A DNA stretch of 64,000 bases, taken from contig CAWBKD010000022.1 of NCBI GenBank assembly GCA_963789225.1, positions 186,001 to 250,000 of the forward strand. The letters run 5' to 3'. The notes beneath the pieces were generated by a model. It saw nothing but the letters and a program-made list of their open reading frames with translations. It did not search any database and was not told where the DNA came from. The position numbers and the translations under genes are program-made. Of the stretch, positions 25,134 through 33,508 are shown in pieces; the first letter of the stretch is position 1, and each line of letters opens with the position of its first letter. The DNA is from Palsa-504 sp963789225. Lineage in GTDB: Bacteria > Actinomycetota > Actinomycetes > Streptosporangiales > Streptosporangiaceae.

Positions 25134-25264
25134 ATCCGCCGGCCATTGCCTGGCATGTCGGCTCCGCTCAGCTACATCGCTGATCGGCCCATGAGTGCCC
25201 TGACGCCTGACCTACCTCATCCGCATTCGGCGTGGCTCCAGGTCCGGCTGCCCGGCGGGCGACG

Positions 25265-26674
25265 TTACCCGCTCACGGCTGCGATCATCTCGGCACGGGT
25301 CGGACCGGGGCGCGGCGGCGGGGCCTTTGCCACCTCCTCGAATGCGGCCTCAATCCGCCTCCGGAGCGCAAGGTCATCGTCCAGCACCCGTGTGCTGTCT
25401 AGCAGCCCGATCCTCCGCAGGAAGACACGCGCGAGAGCAGCTTCGGTCGTGGCCGCGACGCCGCCCGCGACGATCGTGAAGAGCGCATAGTCGCCGTCGT
25501 GATGCGCGAAGTCGACATCGCCGCCGAGCCACATGCGCAGCCGCTGTTCGTCAAGCGCGGTCGCGTAGTCGTAGCGCTCTCGCAGCGCGGGCGCGGTCGC
25601 CGCGACGTATTCATCCACTGCATCGGCCATGTCGTTGTTCTCGCTCACGACGCGGGCGAGCTCCGCCGCCTGCACCAGTCCGAACGCCAGCCCGTGCGCC
25701 AGCACCGGGTCGGTGTGACCGTAGGCATCCCCGGCCGCGACGAGGCCGGCGGCAGGGGACCCGGCGCGCAGGCTATTACGCAGCCCGGCCATCGCCATCA
25801 CCGGCGTGATCGGATCGACACCGTGGGGGGTCGCCCACGACGCCAGCGCGGGAACCAGTGCGATCGCCGCCTCGAACGCAACGGCGTCGTGAAGGACCTT
25901 CCACTCGGGCACGCCGGTCGGGACGGCGAGCAGCGCGGCGAACGTGCCGTTGTCGCCTGGGAACGTCGCGTACGCGAGATAGCCGAGGTCGCCACGGGGA
26001 CTGAGGTACCAAGGGCCGTCGGGGGGCGAGAAGCCGGGGCGGCACCTGTAGTAACGGCTGTAGTAGACGACGCCGCAGTCGCTCGATTCCGGCGGTCCGG
26101 TGTCGATGCCGTGTGCGGCCAGCCAGTCGCGCGTCGGCGTACGACGGCCCAGCGCGTCGACGACGAGATCTGCGTCAACAGGCGCGCCGTCGACGCGGAC
26201 ACCGGCTATGCGTCCGGCATCGACGAGCAGGCCGCTGGCGCGCGCGCCCGCGCGGATCGTGACTCCCGGCTCGGCGACCACGGCCTGCCGCAGCGCCCAC
26301 TCGATGAGCGGGCGCCGGACCGCGAGGTACTGGAGTTCCTCGTCAGCGCCGGTCGCAGGGCCATTGAGCTTCGACCGCGTGTCGACTTCCCACGCGCCGG
26401 CGCCGAGCAATGCGGCGTAGACGTCCGGCAAGTGCCGGCGTAGTTCGCTGCGGCCGCGCGGGATGAACGCGTGCGGTTGCAGGAAGTGCGGAATCCCGGA
26501 GCGGGGCCACTTGGCCGCGCCTTGTGCTGTACCGCCCGACCCCAGCTCGTCGCGCTCGATCAACGTGACCCGGTGACCATTACGTGCGAGCAACAGCGCC
26601 GCGGCAAGACCGGTGACACCGCCGCCCATCACGACGACGGATCGCGCGCCTGTTCCCGTCCCATGGCCCCTCAT
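25265..26674 (-). CDS. FAD-dependent oxidoreductase / monooxygenase-like flavoprotein
   Basis: 469 residues. The N-terminal Rossmann FAD site is clear: VVVMGGGVTGLAAALLLARN then VTLIERDELGSGG. A middle segment (ADLVVDALGRRTPTRDWLAA) and a late GLVAAGDAYGHTDPVLAHGL correspond to the GD motif that contacts the FAD ribityl chain in aromatic-hydroxylase-like enzymes. Homologues are annotated as epoxidase- or monooxygenase-like; the substrate is unknown. It converges on the HEPN gene and is the only metabolic gene in island segment II. No disruption is seen. Confidence 0.82.
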   Translation of the reverse strand: MRGHGTGTGARSVVVMGGGVTGLAAALLLARNGHRVTLIERDELGSGGTAQGAAKWPRSGIPHFLQPHAFIPRGRSELRRHLPDVYAALLGAGAWEVDTRSKLNGPATGADEELQYLAVRRPLIEWALRQAVVAEPGVTIRAGARASGLLVDAGRIAGVRVDGAPVDADLVVDALGRRTPTRDWLAAHGIDTGPPESSDCGVVYYSRYYRCRPGFSPPDGPWYLSPRGDLGYLAYATFPGDNGTFAALLAVPTGVPEWKVLHDAVAFEAAIALVPALASWATPHGVDPITPVMAMAGLRNSLRAGSPAAGLVAAGDAYGHTDPVLAHGLAFGLVQAAELARVVSENNDMADAVDEYVAATAPALRERYDYATALDEQRLRMWLGGDVDFAHHDGDYALFTIVAGGVAATTEAALARVFLRRIGLLDSTRVLDDDLALRRRIEAAFEEVAKAPPPRPGPTRAEMIAAVSG

Positions 26675-27106
26675 GATCTATAGTCTGGCACCATCCCGGC
26701 CGGGATCAGGTCCAGGTCGGCGGCACTGTGATCAACGGCGCCGCCGACCTCACGACGGTCCGGACGTCTGTTGGAGCGGCCTTGCCTGCGGCGCTGGAAA
26801 CGGTCTGCCCAGCAATATGGTGTCTCGCTTATGCGCGGCCTGCCGCGCTAAAGTGCGGCCTGCTGCTTGGCGACGGGTTCGGCTGGCTTCAGCTCTCCGG
26901 CAGGGCGCGACGATCTGGTGACGGGTCTGGCGATGCTTCTGCCTGCGGTTTTGGAAGCTGTACGTGCCCGTACGTGGCTGTCCGTGGATTTGGCGACGGG
27001 GGAGCCCTGGCGCACGTACATATGGTGTACAGCGTGTCTGCCGCAAGCGTCATCTAGCATCGTTTGCGCAGGTCAGTGGCCGTGTGGAGGTGCAGGCAGG
27101 AGCGGC
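26675..27106. other. non-coding run before att copy 3
   Basis: About 430 bases with no supportable gene. It contains CGTACATATGGTGTACAGCG (about 27017-27036), a block also present near 23860, so it is probably decayed island-end sequence. Confidence 0.45.
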
Positions 27107-27157
27107 CTGTAAAACCGTCGGCTCAGCCTACGTTGGTTCGAACCCAACACCTGCCAC
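27107..27157 (+). repeat. att core copy 3
   Basis: Exact 51-bp copy of the tRNA-Tyr 3' half, preceded by GCAGGAGCGG and followed by ACATTTCCGCAGGTC, the same left-end flank as copy 4. The integrase pseudogene begins 340 bases to the right. Confidence 0.92.
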
Positions 27158-27172
27158 ACATTTCCGCAGGTC

Positions 27173-27208
27173 AGAGCCGTTGACGCTGGATTGCGTCACC
27201 GGCTTTTG
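27173..27208 (+). terminator. decayed island-borne hairpin after att copy 3
   Basis: AGAGCCGTTGACG (27173-27185) against CGTCACCGGCTTTTG (27194-27208) forms an imperfect stem. It is the degenerate counterpart of the perfect hairpin after copy 4. Confidence 0.5.
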
Positions 27209-27499
27209 AGCGCGGAACGAGAGGTTACGAAAACCGTCGGCTTTGTTCCGTGGGCTATGCGTGGGCCGGGTCCGGCCGCCGCTGGGCCTCCGCGGGCATC
27301 GTGTTAGCCGTCTGACCTGCGGAGACACTAGTGCCTGCGGGTGTCCGCATGCGATGCTGCGGGCTGGCCCGGTCTGTCGGCCGTGGGCTGTGGGCGGGAC
27401 CGGGGGCTGGTTCGTGTACATGTAGCGGACAGGGTTTGGGGTGGTGCCGACGGTGCGTATAACCGCTAGCTTTCCCGCTCCGTGACGACGATGTCACGC

Positions 27500-28815
27500 T
27501 AGGGTTTGCGTCGAGGGCGTCTTCGATCCGCTGGCTGACGGTGTCATCCTGGCCGTCGGTGCAGCGCAGGTAAACCTCATGCAGGACACGGGTGCTGGTC
27601 CCGGCCCGGGCGGCGACCTCGGCGTGCCGGTGGCGTCGAGCCACAGTGACAGGGCGGCGTGCCGCAGGTCGTAGGGGCGACGGGCGAGCGGGGTAGCGGC
27701 CCGGCCGGGGCCGAGGGCGGCCTGGCGGGCGGCGTGCCAGGCGCGGCCGTAGACCGACTCGTTGAGCATGCCGCCGCGGGCGCCGCGGAACAGCCTCCCG
27801 TCCGGCGCGGTCCTGAACGCATGCAACAGCTGGCCGAGCATGCATACCAGGACCGGCGGGATGGGGACGACGCGGACGGTGCGATCGGGCCGGTGCTTGA
27901 GACCCCGCGGCTCGAAGGGGGTGCCGGTGCTGGTCCAGGCGGGGGTGAGGATGATCGTGCCGCGGCCGCGGGCCGGGAGGATGAGGTCGGCGCGGCGCCG
28001 GGCGACGGCTTCTTCGGGGCATAGCGCCGCTTGGTACAGGCAGCCCAAGAACGCCGCCAGCTCCGGCCGGATCCGCGATACCTCGGCCAGGATCACCCGG
28101 ACCTGCCGGGCTGGGCACGGTCGCCGGGCTGACGGCTGAGGCGGCTTTCGGTGCGCGCCAGCGCACCAGGCCGATGGGGTTGGCGGGCAGCAGTCCGAGC
28201 TCGACGGCATAGCCCAGGGCACCGTGGAACACCGCCCGCTTGCGGGCGACCGTGTTCGCCGCGGCGGGCGAGCCGGCCAGGCGCGTGCAGAGCCCGTCCA
28301 GGGCAGCCCGGATGACGCGCGGGTCGCCGAGCTCACTGATCGGCAGGGATGCTTGCACCCAGGCCAGCGCGCTGGCGGTGCCCGGATCGGGCGCCCGCGA
28401 TCGCAGCGGCGGGTTGAAGGCATGCCCGTACCAGGCAGCGCGCACTCTCCCGGGCGGTGGCCTGCGGCCGGTGTCCCGGATCAGCAGTGGCGTGACAGTG
28501 GCCAGCGTCGGCCAGGCTGGCCCGCGAATGCGGTGCCAGCTGCGGCCATTTCATCTCCGCGTACGCCACCGCGTGCCGGTACCAGGTCACCGGCTCCGGC
28601 CCCGGTGCGGTCCATGACGCAGGCTCCCCGGTGGCCGGGTCGAACCGGGCGCCCTTGCGGGCCGCGCGGACCAGCTCGGCGCGGTTGCTGTCGGCCAGCG
28701 CCCTGGTCATGAACGACCGGGACCTGTCGCGGCCCGCGACCCGCCATCGCACCTCGAAAGCCGCCCGCCCGGCCCTACGCCGGATCGCGAAGACCCGCAC
28801 ATCGAAGGAACTCAT
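27500..28815 (-). pseudogene. tyrosine recombinase (integrase), three frameshifts
   Basis: Reconstructed across frames: MSSFDVRVFAIRRRAGRAAF ... YAEMKWPQLAPHSRASLADA (shift near 28506), AAWYGHAFNPPLRSR ... NTVARKRAVFHGALGYAVEL (shift near 28120), LAAFLGCLYQAALCPEEAVA ... RRPYDLRHAALSLWLDATGT (shift near 27625), then AEVAARAGTSTRVLHEVYLR with the nucleophile tyrosine. The first catalytic arginine is also changed to cysteine (ALCPEE versus ALRPEE in the copy at 41673). The gene is dead. Its place beside att copy 3 is that of an SLP1-like element integrase. Confidence 0.88.
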
Positions 28816-28974
28816 TGCAATTCCAGCCGATCACGGGAGGGAACTCACCGCACAGATGCCCTCTGCCGCGTCAATAGGCTCTGTTCGCCTCAAGAACTCT
28901 TCCCGTCTCAGCGCGATCCGATGGCGGCGCGGAACGAGGAGTTAAGCCGACGCGCCAGACCTGGGCCGGGCCGC
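28816..28974. promoter_or_regulatory. spacer upstream of the integrase
   Basis: 160 bases between the integrase start and the antitoxin stop. No gene is seen, and no excisionase gene is found here. Confidence 0.35.
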
Positions 28975-29328
28975 TCACGCAGTGAGCGCGTCAGTGTAGT
29001 CGACGAATGTCGTGGTGGCCTGGTCGAAGTCGGCGACCAGGCGCAGGTGCCCGCCGATGGCCGCGACGTAGGCGGCGATCGATTCGACCTGCATCCGCTC
29101 GATGTCGCCGTGCTCCATCCGGGAAACCCGGGCCTGGCTGACCCCCATCGCCCTGGCCACCTCGGCCTGGGTCATGCCGCGCTGCTTGCGCATCTGGGCT
29201 AGGTGGTAGCCGATGTCGCGAGCATTGCGGATCTTGCGGGCCGCCGCACGGCGGGCCGGGTCATCGATGCCCGGGTCGGCGCGCCGCCGCTCGTCCAGCG
29301 TGGTTTCCCACCGGTAGTGCGCAGTCAT
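28975..29328 (-). CDS. XRE-family antitoxin (HigA-like)
   Basis: 117 residues with a standard helix-turn-helix: GYHLAQMRKQRGMTQAEVAR, AMGVSQARVSRMEHGD. It has an N-terminal extension rich in Arg (DPARRAAARKIRNARDI) and a C-terminal beta part. The ATG (complement of 29326-29328) overlaps the stop of the upstream toxin gene (ATGA), the order toxin-antitoxin typical of HigBA. It is intact although its toxin is broken, so it may persist as a free regulator. Confidence 0.85.
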   Translation of the reverse strand: MTAHYRWETTLDERRRADPGIDDPARRAAARKIRNARDIGYHLAQMRKQRGMTQAEVARAMGVSQARVSRMEHGDIERMQVESIAAYVAAIGGHLRLVADFDQATTTFVDYTDALTA

Positions 29329-29687
29329 TGGATCTCCTCGGGCGGGGTGGCCAGATAGCGTGCGTAGCGGTCCTCAGCCAGCTTGACGGCGTCGCGGTAC
29401 CAGCGGGCCCAGTTGCCGGACTTATCACCTGCCACGAGCAAGACGGCCTGACGCTGCGGGTCGAAGATGAACAGGATCCGGGATCTCGGTCTTCCCCGAG
29501 GACCCGGGACGTAGTTCCTTGAGATTGTGCAACTCGGAGCCGGTGATCCGGTCCACTGCGGGACGGCCGAGCGAAGGGCCGCGCTCGGCGAGCAGCTCTA
29601 CCGAGTCCCGTACCAGGCTGGCGCTGATTTCATCCAGCGCCATGAACCAGTCGTGCACCTCGGGACTAGGATGATCTCCCAGCTCAC
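29325..29687 (-). pseudogene. HigB/RelE-like toxin with two frameshifts
   Basis: Joined across frames it reads SWEIILVP, then EVHDWFMALDEISASLVRDS ... GSELHNLKELRPGSSGKTEI, then RILFIFDPQRQAVLLVAGDK and SGNWARWYRDAVKLAEDRYA. This is a normal HigB-type mRNA interferase of about 120 residues. One base is missing near 29662 and one extra C sits near 29481. A TATAAT box (complement of about 29693-29698) lies 6 bases before the GTG 29687, so the original message was probably leaderless. Confidence 0.8.
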
Positions 29688-29745
29688 CCCACGATTATAA
29701 CCTGCGGGTTAAGTCCGGTGGCGAATGTGCCCGTTCGATTCGCGC

Positions 29746-30279
29746 TCAGGTACGGCCTAGCCGGGCGTCGATGGTTGCGGCGCTGGCCTCGGGATCAAGG
29801 CCGGTGATGCTGACTTGCAGGTCGGCGCGCTCATAGGACCGCTTGAAGTACGAGATATCGGCCTTGATTTCCTTCAGGCAGAGGATCCGCTCCTCGCTGG
29901 TGAGGTGCCTGTCGATGGGCCGCGAGTCGATGTCATAGAAGGTGATCCGGTCCAGGATGTTCTCCGGCGTGTCGTGGACGGCCACGGTCACGTAAGGCAC
30001 GCGCCGCACGACCCGGAGGAAGGCGTCTCGCAGGCCGCTGGGCGGCAGCGCGATCACGCAGTCAGGGTTGGCGGTCGCGACGCGCTCCAGCACTGCGGCG
30101 CATTCCTTCCGGTAGGAGTAACCGGTGAGGAACCGGGCCCGGAGCCGCTCGACGGATAGCCCGAAGTGCCATTCGACCTCCTCGTCGAGGTCGAAGAAGG
30201 GGCAGCCGCGCCGATGGCCGAGCATTCGGCCGATCGTCGTGGTGCCCACGCAGCTCACACCGACCAGGCTGACCCGCAA
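29746..30279 (-). CDS. shikimate-kinase-like P-loop protein lacking the P-loop lysine
   Basis: 177 residues. The start TTG (complement of 30277-30279) follows GAGGAGGAG by about 8 bases. The N-terminus RVSLVGVSCVGTTTIGRMLG and FFDLDEEVEWHFG copies the shikimate kinase fold start (Walker A then the DxD substrate region), and RKECAAVLERV matches the next helix. The Walker A would be GVSCVGTT, with threonine where GK(S/T) has lysine, so ordinary ATP hydrolysis is doubtful. The rest (IDRHLTSEERILCLKEIKAD) has the lid-like helices. It is not part of an aromatic biosynthesis cluster. Its function in the island is unknown. Confidence 0.72.
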   Translation of the reverse strand: MRVSLVGVSCVGTTTIGRMLGHRRGCPFFDLDEEVEWHFGLSVERLRARFLTGYSYRKECAAVLERVATANPDCVIALPPSGLRDAFLRVVRRVPYVTVAVHDTPENILDRITFYDIDSRPIDRHLTSEERILCLKEIKADISYFKRSYERADLQVSITGLDPEASAATIDARLGRT

Positions 30280-30475
30280 CTCAGACTCCTCCTCACCGCC
30301 ACCGCCGATCCGGCGGCGCGTCTGCGGTGCCAGCGATATCGGTGCATCGGGGGAAAGGGCAGATAGCCAGGATAGTGGTGGCTGCACCGAGGAACGCGCA
30401 TGTGCGCACGCCGCCCAGGCGAATCCCAATGGCCCTGCTTGAGGCGACCTGCCGAAATCCGGCAGGAGGAACTCG

Positions 30476-30856
30476 ATGCGTCGGATGACCATGCTGGCTG
30501 GTTCGTATGGAAAGGTCTTTGGTGTGGAAAAGTCGCAGAGGGCGCTCCCGCCTAAGATCCGGGCCTGGGTTGAGGCACGCAAGCGGCACCGCCTCTCACA
30601 TGCGCAGGTGCAGATGGCCCGCGACCTCGGGCTGAACCCGGGAAAGCTCGGCCAGCTCAGCAACCACGGGCAAGAGCCCTGGAAGGCGCCGCTGCCGCAG
30701 TTCATCGAGCACCTGTACCTCAAGCGGTTTGGCCGGGAGCAGCCCCGGGCCGTCACTCCTGCGGAGAACTGGGAGCGGCCGGCGGCGGGGAATCCGGCGC
30801 GGAATGCTCCCGCTACGAACGCCCGCGGTGGCCAGGCAGGGCTGGGGTCGCCGTGA
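30476..30856 (+). CDS. conserved hypothetical island protein
   Basis: 126 residues; no family I can name. The core KSQRALPPKIRAWVEARKRH, LSHAQVQMARDLGLNPGKLG and PLPQFIEHLYLKRFG looks like a compact helical, possibly DNA-binding domain (HAQVQMARDLGLNP resembles a helix-turn-helix). A disordered tail follows. The TGA overlaps the GTG at 30853 (GTGA), the natural start of the next gene, so the two form a unit. Several possible starts exist (ATG 30476 or 30485). Confidence 0.6.
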   Translation: MRRMTMLAGSYGKVFGVEKSQRALPPKIRAWVEARKRHRLSHAQVQMARDLGLNPGKLGQLSNHGQEPWKAPLPQFIEHLYLKRFGREQPRAVTPAENWERPAAGNPARNAPATNARGGQAGLGSP

Positions 30857-30898
30857 TCACGCTTGATGAGCTGAAGATTCCCAAGGGGACTGCGGCCG

Positions 30899-32656
30899 GT
30901 GGTCGACGAGATCGTCGGCATCACCGACTCGGTGTGCCTGTCCGTCCTCGACGAGGAGTACGCCGATCTCGCCCGGCGGGCGGTGGCGAAGCTGGCGCGC
31001 AAGCGGCCCTCGCCGCTGCAGGCCGGCCGCCGTGCCACATGGGCGGCCGGCGTGGTGTATGCGCTGGGCCATGTCAACTTCCTGGCTGATCCCGCGATCG
31101 AGCCCTGCGTGACCGCTGATCAGCTCAGTGCGGCGTTCGGCGTGGCCAAGAGCACCATGACCAGCAAGGCCAGGCAGGTCCGCGACCTGCTGCGGATCAG
31201 TCACTTCTCGCCGGAGTTCCAGCGCGCCGACGTCATCGCGCAGAACCCGCTGGCCTGGATCATAGAAGTGAACGGCCTGGCCGTGGACGCCAGGCACGTT
31301 CCGCCCGGCATCCAGGCGGAGGCCTATCGGCGGGGGCTCATCCCCTACATGCCGGCACCGGGGCCGGATGAGACGGCAGCTCGCGCGAGATCCCAGGAGA
31401 CGGGAACACCGCCCGTCGCTTCCGCCACTGAGATGTTTCCGCACGCTGGTGGACGGCTGGCCAGCCCTCGCCGAGATACCGTGGCCGACGTCGCCGCAGC
31501 GTCCGAGGTAGCAGACATGCTGGAGCATTGCAGTGACCTCAAGCGTCGACTGGTCGAGTTCGCCCGTTCCCGGCGCTTCTCCCGGCAGTTCGACCAGGCG
31601 CTCAGCGCAGGCTCCCGCGGTAAGGCCGTTGATGAATCCGAGTTCATCAACATCATCGACCACTTCATCTTGCAGCGTCCCCTTCCCGGCGGGCGTACTG
31701 TCGTGGAGACTTTCGTCTCGGCGCATCCCAAGCTCGCGGAAGCCGATCGCCAGATGCTGCTCGGCTGGCGCGACGTGGTGGAGGGAGTCTTCGAGATCCG
31801 CGAGCGCGACGGCGAGGCGATCATCACCATCAATCTCATCGACGAGCTGACCTACCGGGTCTACTCCAATGCCGGCCCGGTTGCCCTGGCGCCGATGAAG
31901 CCGGGATGCTTCATGATCGCCAGGATCGTGCCCATTGACACCGGCTGGATGCTCAGCGGGACGCAGCAGACCTTCGGCGCGTCCCAGCGAGCAGGGGTGC
32001 TCCAGGTGGCAGCGGAACTGGCGGCCAAGAACCCGCGGCTGGTGTTCCGCAACCCCGCCAAGGTGACCCAGGGCTGGGAGCTGGCGCGTAGGCAGCGGGT
32101 GATGTTCATCGAGTTCTTCGGCAGCGACCTCATCGTAGTGCCAGGGTCCGAGGTGGCATCCCGGATGAACGGCTTCCTTGCCTGGAATGCCCGCCGGGTG
32201 CTTGAGGAAGCCGGCCCGGCGGCGGGCAGCGTCGACGCTGGCGTCGCGGCCAGGACACCCGCGTTCAGCGTGCCGGGCGAGCTTGCCAGCGCGCCGACCG
32301 TCGCATTGGCCTATGACGAAACGGAAGGGCTTGTGTTCTTGGGTAACTTCGCCCTGGTGCGCGAAGCGTTCGAGGATCCCGGGCTTGCCGCCAACCCTGA
32401 GCACCGGCAGGCGGTCCTCGGGTACCTGAAAGCCGACAGCATCTCAGCGCTGCCGTTCCGGCGGCTAGCCGGGGCGGATACCGGCCGGGCCAGCCAGCTC
32501 TTCCAGCACCTGCTGAACAAACCCGGCTTCTCATGGGAGCGCGACGGCGAGGCCCTGCTGCGCAAACACAAACCATGGTGCTTCGAAGCCGACCCGCTGC
32601 CTCCGGTCACGCCGCTGAGCAGCGAACTCGCCGAGGCTCTCCCATCATCCAGATAG
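30899..32656 (+). CDS. large uncharacterised protein, probably DUF6398 N-terminus, 5' end frameshifted
   Basis: 585 residues in the open frame. The N-terminal 110 residues (RRAVAKLARKRPSPLQAGRR, WAAGVVYALGHVNFLADPA, QLSAAFGVAKSTMTSKARQV) resemble the DUF6398 helical domain. The next 450 residues are unfamiliar; they include INIIDHFILQRPLPGGRTVV, NLIDELTYRVYSN and a late beta-rich LVFLGNFALVREAF. The expected start is GTG 30853 in another frame (ITLDELKIPKGTA), coupled to the gene before; the frames part near 30890, so either a frameshift has occurred or the GTG at 30899 is used. Apart from this the gene is open and unbroken. Confidence 0.6.
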   Translation: MVDEIVGITDSVCLSVLDEEYADLARRAVAKLARKRPSPLQAGRRATWAAGVVYALGHVNFLADPAIEPCVTADQLSAAFGVAKSTMTSKARQVRDLLRISHFSPEFQRADVIAQNPLAWIIEVNGLAVDARHVPPGIQAEAYRRGLIPYMPAPGPDETAARARSQETGTPPVASATEMFPHAGGRLASPRRDTVADVAAASEVADMLEHCSDLKRRLVEFARSRRFSRQFDQALSAGSRGKAVDESEFINIIDHFILQRPLPGGRTVVETFVSAHPKLAEADRQMLLGWRDVVEGVFEIRERDGEAIITINLIDELTYRVYSNAGPVALAPMKPGCFMIARIVPIDTGWMLSGTQQTFGASQRAGVLQVAAELAAKNPRLVFRNPAKVTQGWELARRQRVMFIEFFGSDLIVVPGSEVASRMNGFLAWNARRVLEEAGPAAGSVDAGVAARTPAFSVPGELASAPTVALAYDETEGLVFLGNFALVREAFEDPGLAANPEHRQAVLGYLKADSISALPFRRLAGADTGRASQLFQHLLNKPGFSWERDGEALLRKHKPWCFEADPLPPVTPLSSELAEALPSSR

Positions 32657-32657
32657 G

Positions 32658-33359
32658 TCAGCCTGGGATCACGTGCACGAAGTCGTAGTTCCCGTCGCCG
32701 AGGCGGCGGCGCAGCTTGCGGATGATCTTCTCCCCGTCGTCGTGCGGTCCGGAGATGTACATCGGCTTGCCGTCCCGGCCGAAGGTCAGCTCGCACTGCC
32801 CGTCCCATGCCCCCAGGTACCCGGCGGCCCGCCCGAAGTCCGGGTGCGGCTCGAACCCCAGCTCGCGTGCGTACCCGGTCGCGCCGTAGACGATCTGCCG
32901 CCCCAGCTCCAGCGGCACCTGCACGGCCGGCTCGTCCCAGGCGCTGAAGATCTGCCGGATGAACCCGCCCAGCCGCCGCCGGTCCACCGGCCGCGGCCCG
33001 GCCGCGTCCTTCAGCCCCAGGCACCAGGTGTCCACCAGGTAGAAGCACACCCCGGCCGTGGACCCGCCCCGGTCCCGGGCGACCAGCACGGTCACCAGCC
33101 CCGAGTGCCCGGTTCGTTCCGACGGGGCCGACCCCGGCCAGTCCGGCCGCTGCGGTGCCTGGACGCTGGATGACCAGCCCGGACTGATCCAGCATCCGAT
33201 CAGCGCGTCCTCCCGGGTCCGCCCGTCGGCGGCGGCGACCGATCTGATGAGCGGCGCGACCGCGCTCGGCGGCATCTTCAGCGCCCGGGCGATCTCCTTC
33301 GGCGTGCGCCCGGCGTCCCGCAGCTCACGAACACGGTCAAGCAACTGCTCCGACGTCAT
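32658..33359 (-). CDS. helix-turn-helix protein of unknown function
   Basis: 233 residues. The N-terminal 45 residues (SEQLLDRVRELRDAGRTPKE, IARALKMPPSAVAPLIRSVA) form a clear helix-turn-helix. The remaining 190 residues are an uncharacterised domain with SGLVTVLVARDRGGSTAGVC, FYLVDTWCLGLKDAAG and a C-terminal RKLRRRLGDGNYDFVHV. Similar proteins occur widely in actinobacteria without a function. It ends two bases from the stop of the 30899 gene (convergent) and is divergent from the 2OG oxygenase, with 150 bases between. Confidence 0.6.
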   Translation of the reverse strand: MTSEQLLDRVRELRDAGRTPKEIARALKMPPSAVAPLIRSVAAADGRTREDALIGCWISPGWSSSVQAPQRPDWPGSAPSERTGHSGLVTVLVARDRGGSTAGVCFYLVDTWCLGLKDAAGPRPVDRRRLGGFIRQIFSAWDEPAVQVPLELGRQIVYGATGYARELGFEPHPDFGRAAGYLGAWDGQCELTFGRDGKPMYISGPHDDGEKIIRKLRRRLGDGNYDFVHVIPG

Positions 33360-33508
33360 AAGGAATATAGTGCCCGAACCGGCCGCGCGCCTCGGCCGGC
33401 TCGCCGGGGTTCATACGCGGCGAAGCACCGGGGCCGTTCGGATGAATGCCGTCCTTTTCCCCGGTAGCCTGACTGACTGACCGCAGGCGGCTGACAGGAG
33501 GTACAGGG

